NCBI GenBank assembly: GCA_002049455.2
Contig: KV918770.1
Location: 248,001 to 312,000 of the forward strand
Direction of reading: 5' to 3'
Length of the DNA stretch: 64,000 nt
Source: Porphyra umbilicalis
Taxonomy: Eukaryota; Rhodophyta; Bangiophyceae; Bangiales; Bangiaceae
Shown: positions 43,987 to 54,104 of the stretch, one piece after another
Layout: each line of letters begins with the position of its first letter
Numbering within the stretch: the stretch's first letter is position 1
Notes under the pieces: model-generated
The model's input: only the letters and a program-made list of their open reading frames with translations
Told to the model about the DNA's origin: nothing
The model's database searches: none
Position numbers and translations under genes: made by a program

Positions 43987-44132
43987 GGGGCTGTGACAAG
44001 GGCAAGGTGTACCAGACGGCGTCGCGGCGGTCGCGATAAGTGCGAAGAAGACGAGTGCAAGGTGGTTCAAAGACGTGACGGTCAAGGCGCAAGGTTCGGC
44101 AAGATCGGGACGCGCTACGACAAGCAGGCATC

Positions 44133-44774
44133 ATGGACGGTGGCGCTGCCGGCATGGGCGGCATCAAGATTGACAAGTTCACGGAGACGAACTTCCACGA
44201 GTGGCGCCAGTGGATCAAGATGATCCTGGCGCTGCGCGATCTGGACGACATGCGTGACGAAGATGGAAAGCCGACGGACGCGGAGGACCGCGAGTTGGCG
44301 GTGTGGAAGCGTCCAGACACGAAGGCGAGCGCCATCATCGGGCTCACCCTTGGGTCCGAGCAGCTGGAGCACGTGTCGGGGTTCAAGATGACGGCGGAAA
44401 TGCGGTCGACCCTGCAAGGCGTCTTCCAGCGCAAGAGTTTGATGAGCAAGATGAAGGCGCGACGCGAATTCTTCACCGTCGCGATGAACGTCGGCGAGGG
44501 CATGCTGGGCTATATCAACCGCGTGCGCAACCTCGGCGAGAACATCAAGGCCATGGGCGCCGAGGTGACGGAGATGGATGTCGCCATGAGCGTTCTCAAC
44601 GGGCTGACGTCAAAGTATGAGAACCTGCTGGTGGCTCTAGACGCCAAGGGCAAGGACGAGCTAAGCCTAGACTTTGTGAAGAGCCGCTTGCTTCAGGAAG
44701 AGCGGCGTCAAGCGGACAAGTCACCGGCGATCAAGCGCATTGGTGACATGGCACTCGTCGGCGCCAACTATTGA
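44133..44774 (+). pseudogene. Copia-2 gag (UBN2/Retrotran_gag_2 type)
   Basis: ATG 44133 begins a 213-codon capsid-like region ending at TGA 44772-44774. Motifs: KFTETNFHEWRQWIKMIL (gag_2 start), WKRPDTKASAIIGLTL, MSKMKARREFFTVAMNVGEG and TSKYENLLVALDAKGKDELS. The frame then continues to a zinc knuckle, YCHEFGHIAHDC, whose first Cys is Gly and is followed by TAA (44814-44816), so the CCHC finger is broken. The TGA fits CGA-to-TGA. The capsid would coat the element RNA in cytoplasmic particles. Confidence 0.88.
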
Positions 44775-44816
44775 GGTCAAGGCCGCCGTGGTGACCTTTC
44801 CAAGATCGAGGGCTAA

Positions 44817-46388
44817 TACTGCCACGAGTTTGGGCACATCGCTCATGATTGCCCAGAGCTCAAGGCCAAGAAGCAGAGACAAGACAAGGTGGCCGCGATT
44901 GCGGCTGATGACGGTAGCGACAGCGACGACGCCATTTGTCTGGTTGGCAACGCGGATGACAACGATGACATTTCCATGTCGTGGCTTGTCGACTCTGCGG
45001 CGTCTGCACACATGTGCTGGATGCGTGCGTGCTTCGATAACTACAAGACGACCACGGGACGGAGCGTCACGATGGGTGACAAGGGGTCCGTGGCCACGGC
45101 GGGCGTCGGAACCGTCGTCCTCAACGTCATCGTTCAAGGCAAGACGCGCAAGATCAACTTGGAGAAGGTGCTCCATGTTCCTACTATGGGCTTCAACCTC
45201 ATTTCGGTCGGCATGATGGAGGAACGCGGTGCGAAAGTGTCGTTCAAGCGCAATATGTCCATCATAAAGATGAACGAGAAGATTGCTGCGTGCCGCACGC
45301 GTAAGAACGGGCGCTACCACCTGGACATGGCCCCTATGTCGGATGTTGCTGCGGTGGCCTCTCTGCAGCTATGGCATGAGTGTCTTGGCCACGTGAACGT
45401 GGCCGGCGTCAAGAGGATGATCAAGAACAAGGACGTAGACGGACTCAAGTGCACTTCCACGGTGGTCAGGGACATCTGCGAGCCGTGCGTGTACGGCAAG
45501 GCGGCAATGACGCCTATGCCTAGCGCAAGAGGCGCTCGTGTGACCAGGCGGCTCCAGCTCGTGCACTCGGACCTCGGTGACCCTATGTCAGAACCATCTC
45601 CAGACGGAGCGCTCTACTTTGGCACATTTACCGACGACTTTTCCCGCTGGACGGACGTGGTCTTCTTGCACAAGAAGTGCGATCTTCTCGCGGAGTACAA
45701 GAAGTGGCTTACCAAGGCACAGCTGCACACCGGCAACAAGATCAAGGTGCTCCGGTCCGACAACGGCGGCGAGTACGAGTCGTCCGCATTCAAGGCACTT
45801 CACGATGAGAACGGCACGACGCACGAGACGACGGTGCCCGACACGCCGCAGCAAAACGGAGTTGCTGAGCGACTCAACCGAGTTCTCGTGGAGATGGCAC
45901 GCACCATGATGCGACACAAGGACGTCGACCACGATCTTTGGGCGGATGCCATCAAGACGGCGCTCTACATCAAGAACCGCGTCACCAGCCGTGCGCTTCC
46001 CGTAGGCAAGACGCCTCATGAGCTATGCACCGGGAACAAGCCCGACGTAAGCCACATGCGGGTGTTTGGGTCAACATGCTGGGTGGTAGTGCACAAGAGC
46101 CACGTCGATGGCAAGTTCGGAGACAAGGCGGCAAAGGGCATTTTCGTGGGCTATCCCGACGGCAGCAAGGCGTACAAGGTCATCCTCGACGACGGCAAGG
46201 TCGTCAAGGCGCGAAGCGTCGTTTTCTCCGAGAACAACCCAAGCAAGGTTGCAGATGTTCCAGAGGACTCACCCGTGGACGAAGTCGTGGAAGGCGAGAC
46301 GGGCTTGGATGCCGGCAGCGACGACCAAGACGTCGACGCTGAAGACGACCAAGACTTCGACGCTGAAGATGACGGCGTAGACGACTAG
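44817..46388 (+). pseudogene. Copia-2 protease and integrase part of pol
   Basis: Same frame as gag. Aspartic protease: SWLVDSAASAHMC (DSA in place of the commoner DSG) with FNLISVGMM. Pre-integrase HHCC finger: LWHECLGHVNVAG and CEPCVYGKA. Integrase DDE core: QLVHSDLGDP, LRSDNGGEYES and QQNGVAERLNR, all three acids kept. The C-terminal part includes FGSTCWVVVHKSHVDGKF and an acidic Asp/Glu linker. It ends at TAG 46386-46388, just before the RT region in the same frame; CAG-to-TAG is the simplest cause. Confidence 0.9.
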
Positions 46389-48146
46389 CAAGATGATGGC
46401 TCGGACAAATCGGCAAACGACAATCAAGGTTCTGCCGGATCTCAAGACACGCTGCGTCGGAGCGGCAGATCGCGGAGGCCGCCTGTTGAGTACTGGCGTC
46501 CAGTGAGCCTCGTTGCTCACGAGGCTCCGATGACGTATGGGCAAGTATTTCAAGGACAAGAGTCGACCAAGTGGCGGGCCGCAATGGACCAGGAGATGGA
46601 CACTATCCGCAAGAACAAGACATGGCGTTTGACGGATCGCCCGGTCGGCCGACGCGTGCTCAAGGGCAAGTGGGTTTACAAGGTCCAGGACGAGCTGGAC
46701 GAGTTCGGGAACAACACGACGCGGCACAAGGCGCGCCTGTGCTTTATGGGCAATCGGCAGATCAAGGGGCTTGACTTCAACGTGACGTTTGCGCCGGTGG
46801 CCAAGTTCACTACCATCCGATGCATCCTGGCGATGACGGCGGCGAACGGGTGGGAGCTGCATCAGATGGACGTCAAGACGGCCTTTCTGAACGGCGACCT
46901 TGACGAGGAGGTCTACCTGGAGCAGCCGGAGGGATACGTCGATCCCACGTATCCTGACAAGGTGTGTCGTCTCCTCCAAGCGCTGTATGGGCTTACGCAA
47001 GCCCGCAAGATGTGGTACGCCCAGCTCGACGCCTTCCTCAAGTCGCAAGGGTTTGACAACATCGAATCGGATGCCTGCCTCTACCTCCAGATGGATGACG
47101 GTGAGAACATCATCGTCCTGGTGTACGTCGACGATCTTCTTCTGGTCGAATCAAGCATGGAGGCGATTAACGAAATCAAGAAGGCGCTTCGCAAGCGCTC
47201 CGAGATGAAGGACCTGGGCGAGGCTAAGGTCATCCTCGGGCTAGAGATCAGTCGTGACAAGACGTTGGGCACCCTCAAGCTGTCGCAGCTCAAGTACGCG
47301 GGACAAGTGCTCGAGAAGTTCAGTATGGCGGAGTGCAACCCGATCGCGACTCAGTTGGAGGTCTGGCTGCAGCTGTCTAAGGCGGAGAAGAGCGACGAGT
47401 CTCTTCCTTATCACGAGGCCGTCGGAAGCCTGATGTATCTGATGGTCGGGACACGTCCTGATCTCGCCTTTGCGGTCGGCAAGCTGAGCCGTTTCGTGTC
47501 GGGCTACGGGAAGGAGCACTGGGCGGCTGTGAAGCGCGTCCTTAGATATGTCAAGGGGTCCGTCGACAAGGGCCTTGTCTACAACAAGTCCGCGTCGGGC
47601 ATCCTCCAAGGTTTCAGCGATGCCGACTGGGCAGGTGACTACGAGACGCGGCGGTCTACGACGGGCTTCATGTTCATCTTCGGCGGGGCGGCCGTCAGCT
47701 GGGCTTCGAAGTTGCAAAAGACGGTGGCGCTATCTACCATGGAGGCGGAGTACATGGCTCTTTGCGAGGCCAGCAAGGAAGCTGTTTGGCTCGACAAGCT
47801 CATCCAACGCGTCACCATGCTCGTGACGCAGTCGGACAACTTGGTTGGGCCGGTTAAAATCAAGGTCGACAACAGCGGCTGCATCGACTTCGCCAAGAAT
47901 CCCGTCGAGCACAAGCGCACCAAGCACATCGACATTCGCTACCACTTTGTGCGGGATGCGATCAAAACGGACAAGGTCATCCTCGAGCACTACCCAACGG
48001 ACGAGATGGCGGCAGACCCGATGAGGAAGGAGCTCGCCAAGGTCAAGCACGACAAGCATGTCAAAACGATGGGGATGTGTCGACTTCAAGTACGCGCCGT
48101 AAGTACATCCGGATGTAAGTACATTGCTCCTCCAAGGCGGCCATGA
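46389..48146 (+). pseudogene. Copia-2 reverse transcriptase-RNase H part of pol
   Basis: Continues the gag-pol frame after the TAG; the first ATG is 46503 within VSLVAHEAPMTYGQVF. RT: WVYKVQDELDEFGN, HQMDVKTAFLNGDLDEEVYL and active site YVDDLLLVE. RNase H: DADWAGDYETRRSTTGF, LSTMEAEYMALCEA and KNPVEHKRTKHIDIRYHF. The stretch is uninterrupted over more than 540 codons, and all catalytic acids are in place. A stop at 48144 is followed by 100 bp to the LTR. Family assignment is certain. Confidence 0.93.
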
Positions 48147-48235
48147 CTGGGTGCATCGGATTTGGGACGTCAAGATTCTAGGCGGACTTACTTCTCGACA
48201 AGTCCTTCAAGGGCGGTCAGCTGTCAGGCGGCGTC

Positions 48236-48248
48236 AAGCAAGGGGGCG
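48236..48248 (+). promoter_or_regulatory. Copia-2 polypurine tract
   Basis: AAGCAAGGGGGCG abuts the TGTTGG start of the 3' LTR, as expected for the plus-strand primer. Confidence 0.8.
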
Positions 48249-48320
48249 TGTTGGAACGTCATGCTCAACGCCGCTGTAAGCTCTGCTGCTGTAAAAAGCA
48301 AAATTCAAGAAACCAGGTAT

Positions 48321-48403
48321 TGACAGGGTTCGAACCCCCGTCTCCCGGACGCGACCCGAAGGTCACGCCTAATGAGCGTGGGTGCCTACTTCCCACTAGG
48401 CTA
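48321..48403 (-). other. tRNA-like sequence antisense in the 3' LTR
   Basis: Second copy of the A-box/B-box pair of 43497-43580, with a few substitutions that improve pairing of the middle stem. The MITE inserted directly at its A-box end. Confidence 0.5.
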
Positions 48404-48841
48404 TTGCTGATCCCCCAAATCTGTCCTCAGCGACAAGGAACGGTTCCTGGCGGTACGGTTCTTGTGGAACTGGGCATCTATTGGTTAAACGCAGCGGTTA
48501 ACAGCTGCTCAGCAAGAATCTGAGACGTCCTGTTGGCTCTCCCACCACCACTTCCGTGCAGAACCGAGATTCTTCTTGTTGAGATTTTCTTCCGATCCCT
48601 TCCGTGTCAAGGGAGCAACCGGCCCGCAATCGTTGGGATATCGAGATTTTTTGGGAGATACGCAGAAAAGTGCAGAAAAACGAAGGCGTCGATTGTGCGG
48701 TTGGGGGCCGTACGGGCACATTCTTTAAAGATCGGGCCGGACATGCACTGCTGTCGGTCTGCTCGACCAATGAGAGATCTGCATTCATTGCCGTTCCACT
48801 ACCGTTCCGAGGCGATGAGGACAAAATTGGGGGATCAGCGA
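48404..48841. mobile_element. 438-bp MITE with TA duplication in the copia-2 3' LTR
   Basis: Absent from the 5' LTR, which shows the empty site. Ends TTGCTGATCCCCC and (reverse complement) TCGCTGATCCCCC; imperfect terminal inverted repeats reach about 40 bp (about 33 of 40 matches). Flanked by TA at 48402-48403 and 48842-48843, as for Tc1/mariner-like elements. No coding capacity, so non-autonomous. Confidence 0.9.
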
Positions 48842-49236
48842 TACCCATGCGACTTCCTCGCGGTTTGGTGACCGCTGGTGCATTCGACATTTGTACTCGT
48901 GCGATTTTGAGTGAAAAATTTGCGATTTCGCATTTTTTGTTCTTGCGCTTCTGATGCTTTGATTTGCGTGGGTTTCGCTTTGATCCCTGATGCTTTGATT
49001 CGGTGAGCGTTTTGATTTAGAGTGTGGGCGGGCGCGTGCGCGGGCGAGCTGCTTGGGCTGCGTGGTGGGCTTGAGTGCTCCGACTTGGACTACTTGAGGA
49101 GTGCCCTTGATGGGAAGAGGGACGCTTTGGAGAAATAACCAACAAGGCACGTTCGCACACATACACACAAGCTCAAGCCACTCAACCACTTCACCGTGGT
49201 CCCCCATTCCTATCCCCACTGCGTTTCAACACGTGG

Positions 49237-50433
49237 GTATCCGCGATGTGGCGGGGGTGAGGCCCCGCTGACGCCGCCGCGCCGACAGCCCACACCTTCG
49301 GCGTCGCCGGTGCGGCCGCGCCTGGAGCCCGCGCCCGCTGCGCCCCCGCCGGCGCCGCTGCCGGTGTTGTCGGCGGGGGGATCGCCGGTGCCCGGCCGTT
49401 CCCTCGCTCCTGCCGGTGCCGCCGCGTCTCCGACCCTGCCGCCCCCGGGGTTGCCGGCCGCGGCGCTGCCGTCCCCGGCTCGGGGAGCTGCTGCACCCAC
49501 GCCGTTGCTGCCGGTGTTTTGGCGTTCCGTCGCTCCTGCCGCTGCCGCCGCGTCTCCGACCCTGCCGCTACCGGGGTTGCCTACCGCGGCGCCGCCGGTT
49601 CCGGCGCGAAGAGCCTCGGCGGTGGATACCGGGCGGACCGGTGTGCCGGCCCTGACCACTGGGGACGCGGGGACCAGTTGCGGGTGTGACCAACCCGGCG
49701 AGGCGCCTGTTCGCGCCCCGCTTCCGATTCCGCGTCCGGCTGTCGTGTCCGCCGCGCACCCGGTCACGCCACGGGTGGGGCCTGCGCCGTCGTCGTGGCA
49801 GTCCCCCCCGCCACCGTCTGCGCAGGCGCCCGAGATGGCGAGAGACGCGGTGGGGCCCGCCCCCGCGGGGCCGGCGATAACGCCCCCGCAACGGGGGCAC
49901 GCGCCCGCCGCGCCGCCGGAAACGCCAGGACCGGGGGCTGGGTTCGCTGCGGATGTCGTCCCCGTGGCGGCGGCGGGGGCGTCCGATTCCGCGCCGCGTG
50001 TGGCCACGCCGAGTGCCTCGGTGACGTGGGACCCTCCTCGCGGCGTTCTTGGGCGGAAAACCCCCGGACACACCCCCCCCCAGCCGAGACGACGCGGGGT
50101 CCCGGCGGTGGGAGCGGAAACGCCGCGGTTGAGAAGGTGGTAGCGGCAGCCGTCGGGGACCGGCGGCGCGGGAGCGACGACCCAGCCGGTCGGCGATTGG
50201 CGGAGCTGACCAGCGGGCTGGACGTGGCCGCGGAGCGGGAGGTTCGCGGGGCGTGCGGCCAGTACGCCACCGTGTCGGCGTTCTACTTGACAGGGGAGGC
50301 CCATACTGACCAGGCGGGCCCGCTCCGACCAAGCGACCTCCGCGAGGGCGTGTGGGCCGAGAGGGGTTACGACCCGGTCGTGAATTGGGGTCACGTGACG
50401 GATACGATGCTGGGGCTGGCGCTCCTGGTGTAA
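49237..50433 (+). pseudogene. ORF-A, 3' part, after copia-2
   Basis: Removing copia-2 and one target-site copy joins RDGHG to YPRCGGGEAP in the same frame, so this is the rest of ORF-A. A Pro/Ala-rich stretch runs to TAG 50141-50143. A shift near the C-run at 50071-50085 would instead lead to a balanced C-terminal segment (RRLAELTSGLDVAAERE, CGQYATVSAFYLTG, DPVVNWGHVTDTMLG) ending at TAA 50431-50433. Its function is unknown. The opposing 548-codon minus frame (49210-50856) is a composition artefact. Confidence 0.55.
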
Positions 50434-50458
50434 GGCGGTGCGCTTCCAGCTGCGTAAG

Positions 50459-50485
50459 GGCGGGATCCCATTGGTGGATCCCGCC
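50459..50485. other. Perfect 10-bp hairpin after ORF-A
   Basis: GGCGGGATCC, a 7-nt loop (CATTGGT), GGATCCCGCC, 26 bp past the ORF-A stop. It could be an RNA 3'-end structure or an element end; no following CTRR or T-run is present. Confidence 0.6.
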
Positions 50486-50584
50486 TCTGCTGACCCGTAG
50501 GTAGAGCCAAAGTGGGTCGAGGCAGTAAAGCCGGACAATCCCACCGGGCCGTGGGCTCGCGGGCGTTCGTGACACGGCACCCCG

Positions 50585-51335
50585 GGGCTACGCCCCAATG
50601 GCGACCCGCTCTTCGTGAAGACCGGCGCGACAGCGTCGCGGTGGCGCCGCCGCTCTGACGACCCGCCTTTGAATGCGTACGCGGTGTGTGCCGAGCCCGG
50701 GGCGTTGCCCCACCGGCGACGCGCTCGCCGCAAGGCCCGGTGCGACAGAGTCGCGGGGGCTTCGCCCCACCGGCGACACGCCGACGGCGTCACCGGGGTG
50801 CGCCGACTCTGAGGTCCGCCCGATCGGCGATGCGCCCTCCGCCACGACCGGTGCATCAGCGCCGCGAAGCCTTCGCCTCACCGGCGGCATGCCCACTGCG
50901 CAACCGTTGCGCGCCGACTACGGGGCGTTGCCCCACCGGCACTGCCCACTCCTGTGCCGCCGAATCTGAAGCGTTGCCCCATCGGCGATTCGCCCTACGC
51001 CACGACTGGTGCAACAGCGCCACGGCGGCGTCGCCCCACCGGCGACACGCCCACTGTTTAACCGGGGTGCGCCGACTCTGGGGTCTGCCCCATCGGCGAT
51101 GCGCCCTCCGCCACGACCGGTGCAACAGCGCCGCGCGGGCGTCGCCCCTTCGGCGGCACGCCCACTGCGTAACGGGTGCGCGCCGACTACGGGGCGTTGA
51201 CCCGCCATCCTGTGCCGCTTAATCTGGGGCGTCGCCCAACCGTCGATGCGCCCTCCGCCACTACCGGTCCCACAGCACCGCGGGAGCATCGCCCCACCGG
51301 CGGCACGCCCACGGCGAAACCGATTGGATTATCGA
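50585..51335. repeat. Tandem repeat, about 112 bp with 146-160 bp variants
   Basis: The landmark CGCCCTCCGCCACGACCGGTG or a variant recurs near 50607, 50719, 50831, 50991, 51102 and 51248. Each unit also contains CCCCACCGGCG and a CACGCC segment. Open frames on both strands are repeat artefacts. It directly abuts the truncated LTR of gypsy-3. Confidence 0.75.
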
Positions 51336-52109
51336 CTTATGTTACTCCGCGCCCCTGACCCCGGGGCGCCGCGCGAGGGTATCACGTAGCACCCGTCCCT
51401 CGCCTCTACTCAGGGCTGTTTTTGAAGCTTCGGCCGTTTCCCGGGTTATGGGCCCCGTGGGCCCTGAGAGGAGGGTTTTCCGAGGGTCCTTTCAGGATGT
51501 CTGAGGAGGGTTTTCCGAGAGTCCTTTGAGCGTATCTGAGGAGGGTTTTCCGAGGGTCCCTTGATGGTATCTGAGGAGGGTATTCCGAGGGTTCGAGGGG
51601 AACGGACGGGATAAGAGGGTGAGGCGTGAGTGGCGCCTCGAGACCTGGGACGCGGGCAAGTAAACGTCCGGTCAAACAACTCGTGTTTGTCGCTCGGGGC
51701 GCCTTCCCCCGGTCGACGCCGTGCGTGTGTGCTCTTCGGGGTTTTCTTCCGGGGCGGGTATTCCGCGACAGGACTACCCGGCGACACTGTTTGGCTCGCC
51801 CTCCCCCCAACTGTGTGAGGTGGGCTGAGCGTGTTGTCACATTTGGTGGAGCAGCAGGGGAAGAAGGCAACTCACCCTTTCTCGGGGTGGTGGCGGTGCG
51901 CCAACCCGCCTCGGGGGGAACCTAGTTGGCCCTGCTCCCCTAGGTGCCGAGCGCTGCGGGCGGCGCACCTCAACGCCAGGTTTGACTGAGTCCGGCCGGG
52001 TCGATAGGGGGGGGGGTGGAGACCCCCCTGGTGTCGAGGTGCCTGGTGCCGGGGAGGATTAGAATACCTTCCCGGGAGGCGGATCGTCGGTTGACGATCG
52101 CCACACCAG
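51336..52109 (+). mobile_element. Gypsy-3: chromovirus 5' end (LTR, primer site, gag start)
   Basis: 51336-51850 is about 90 % identical to the reverse complement of the gypsy-2 LTR but lacks its first ~200 bp. TT plus TGGTGGAGCAGCAGGGG (primer site) follows, then leader and the first bases of gag with small indels, matching 63548 down to about 63286. It stops exactly at 52109, where a hAT end begins, so the rest of the element was displaced by that insertion. Confidence 0.85.
51470..51600. repeat. 35-bp tandem repeat inside the gypsy LTR
   Basis: About 3.5 units starting GGAGGGTTTTCCGAGGGTCC and ending TCTGA; the same array is in the gypsy-2 LTRs near 53606-53735 and 63792-63921. Possibly an LTR enhancer array (inference). 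Confidence 0.8.
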
Positions 52110-53362
52110 CAGGGGTTGTCATGGATACATCCTGTATGGATATATTCGAGCATTATCATCGTATCCTCCTCGGATACGAGCCGCTGCGGTGTATCCGTAT
52201 CCAAATGTGCTTCGGGGACTCTGCCATTAATATTCTGAGGCACGACTCGAGCAGCGCATTATATCGTATTCTTCTCGTACTTATTATATCTGAGTATATC
52301 CGGCCTGCGGGTCGGACCGGGACCATCTTAAAGCCGCCGCCGGCGCTGCTAGACGTATTCTGGAGCCAGAGCGCTTCAATTGATCTGATCACACCCCTGG
52401 TCGCTGCGGCATCGGTCAAAACGGGGTACAGCCTCGCAGCCGGCGACGCCAACTGTCTCTGCCAGCAACGTGCTGCTCACGCTCCCGCTCTGCTGTTCCC
52501 CCAACCTCACTCAACAAGCATGGCTTCCTCGTTTCCAAGTGCCGACAGCGGCAGTGGCCCGATCGAGGAGGACGTTGTGACGCCGCGAGGGTGTCACCCC
52601 CCGCCCCCGACCGAGCAGCACCGGCCTTTGTCCGGCTCGCAGCCGAGTGATGAGGAGGAGGCGCCCCCGTCTCAAACAACTGCGAGCGATGTTGACGTCC
52701 TAGCTTCGGTGGTAGGGCCGTACGCGCCCACGCCGGCGCTCGCGTGCCCTTCACGTTTGATTCATGGCGGGCAGGAGTGGCTTCCGGTCCAGGACGGGGG
52801 CAACGCCTGGACGAAAGAACCCAAGGCGGACCACTATTTCGACACGCTTCACGGGTCAGGCGAGGACCAGAGGGGCCACTTTGTCGTCCGGTGCCGCGAT
52901 TGTGCCCTAGAAGGGGTGACCACGACGTATATGCTCCGTCGCGGCCAGTCGAGCAACGCCTGGAAGCACTTTGGTATGGTGGCGGCATCGCGGGTCTCCA
53001 GCGCGCTGCAGCGGAGAAGACATGCAGCCGTCGCAACCTACCGGACGGACGCCAACCATGCCCTCAAGGCTGGCGGCAGCGGAGCGGGTGGCCCCATGTC
53101 GGCGTACCTGACGGTACCTCGCGACCGGGTCATGAGCGCCGAGCAAGCTCGTCCTCATCACGTGCGCTTGGTCCTAATGCTCGTCATGACGCTGTCGCCA
53201 TTTGCTTTGGCGGGGAATGCGTACTTGCACGAATTTGTTAGAGGGCTGGGAGTGCCGTACACAACCCCATCTCCGGCTGGCGTGCGCGACGTCGTGTTGG
53301 ATGTGTACCTCTTCATCACGGATCGACTGCGGCGCGAAGTGCGACAGCTGCAAAGTCGGTAC
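52110..53362 (+). mobile_element. hAT transposon, 5' part, interrupted by gypsy-2
   Basis: Begins CAGGGGTTGTCATGGATAC, the classic hAT terminal form (CAGGGGT...). It is preceded by CACACCAG, the likely 8-bp target duplication within gypsy-3 gag. The first 100 bp after the end hold many GGATAC/GTATCC motifs in both orientations, as expected for subterminal transposase sites. The element is cut at 53362 by the gypsy-2 LTR; its other half should lie beyond the window. Confidence 0.8.
52520..53362 (+). pseudogene. hAT transposase, N-terminal part
   Basis: ATG 52520, MASSFPSADSGS. The frame is open upstream to 52016 but there runs through gypsy-3 DNA. A disordered acidic leader is followed by a BED-like zinc-finger region (FVVRCRDCALEGVTTTY, GQSSNAWKHF). 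Then comes the helical hAT segment VRLVLMLVMTLSPFALAGN with YLHEFVRGLGVPYTTPS and VLDVYLFITDRLRREV, where hAT proteins have the (I/L)xxxxPFxxVE..F..L motif. About 280 codons remain; the RNase H-fold catalytic domain and dimerisation domain are missing because gypsy-2 inserted at RYCDN. The apparent ORF continuation to 53758 is LTR sequence. Confidence 0.75.
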
Positions 53363-54091
53363 TGTGACAACACGCTCAGCCCACCTCACACAGTTGGGGG
53401 GAGGGCGAGCCAAACCGTGTCGCCGGGTAGTCCTGTCGGGGAATACCCGCCCCGGAAGAAAACCCCGAAGAGCACACACGCTCGGCGTCGACCCGGGGAA
53501 GGCGCCCCGAGCGACAAACACGAGTTGTGTGACCGAAAGTTTACTGGCCCGCGTCGAAGGCCTCGAGGCGACACTCACGCCTCACCCTCTTATCCCGTCC
53601 GTTCCCCTCGGACCCTCGGAAAACCCTCCTCAGACACCCTCAAAGGACCCTCGGAAAACCCTCCCCAGACTCCCTCAAAGGACCCTCGGAAAACCGGTCT
53701 CAGACACCCTCAAAGGACCCACGGAAAGCCCTCTCCTCAGGGCCCACTGGGCTCATAACCCGGAGGACGGCCGAAGCTTCGAATACCGCCTTGAGTAGAG
53801 GCGGGGGGAAGGGTGCTACGTGACACCCTCGCGGCGCCCCGGAGTCAGGGGCATAAAGTAACATACGTCGATAATCCAAGTGGGGTTTACACAAAATTAG
53901 GCCCTTAAGTAGGGGCCCACTCGAGGGGGTTATGAATCCCAGGGAAGTATTGGGATTGCGGTTGTGGTTGGTGAGCCACGAGATGATCACAAGTGGGTCG
54001 CCAACGGAACAATTTGAAATATGCGTTAGTGGGGCATACTTCCGGGGAATCTGGATCCCGGAGTGTGGGGGCCATGTGACGGACCGTCACA
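53363..54091 (-). repeat. Gypsy-2 3' LTR (729 bp)
   Basis: In element orientation it begins TGTGACGG and ends GTTGTCACA, a TGTGAC/GTCACA terminal inverted repeat. The first 17 bases form a near-perfect dyad (TGTGACGG-T-CCGTCACA). The 54091 end is fixed by the adjoining polypurine tract. It contains the 35-bp array. Confidence 0.88.
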
Positions 54092-54104
54092 GTTCCCCCT
54101 TCTT
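54092..54104 (-). promoter_or_regulatory. Gypsy-2 polypurine tract
   Basis: On the minus strand AAGAAGGGGGAAC lies immediately upstream of the LTR start TGTGACGG. A similar pyrimidine tract with CCGTCAC recurs near 54583-54600, perhaps a duplicated relic. Confidence 0.75.

Larger units (their letters stand above)
43424..49231 (+). mobile_element. Copia-2: complete Ty1/copia element with two LTRs
   Basis: 5,808 bp: 5' LTR 43424-43968, primer site, one gag-pol frame (44133-48146), polypurine tract, 3' LTR 48249-49231. Target duplication CATGG/CGTGG (43419-43423 and 49232-49236, one mismatch). Both LTRs start TGTTGGAACG; the 3' one ends in CA. Three in-frame stops and no frameshift make the copy defective but fairly young. 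It sits inside ORF-A, whose reading frame resumes right after it. Confidence 0.93.
48249..49231 (+). repeat. Copia-2 3' LTR (983 bp with insertion)
   Basis: Aligned to the 5' LTR it is 543 bp plus a 438-bp insertion and its 2-bp duplication. It ends TTTCAACA. It carries the same tRNA-like segment (48321-48403), and here the anticodon-arm stem CACGC/GCGTG is perfect. Confidence 0.93.

Noticed and set aside
49210-50856. 548-codon minus-strand ORF
   Set aside because: Antisense to the ORF-A 3' part and the adjoining tandem repeat; composition-driven.
51336-53880. A transposon with 500-bp terminal inverted repeats
   Set aside because: The inverted arms are LTRs of two separate gypsy copies in opposite orientation; the hAT end and the matching LTR at 63549 explain the pattern better.
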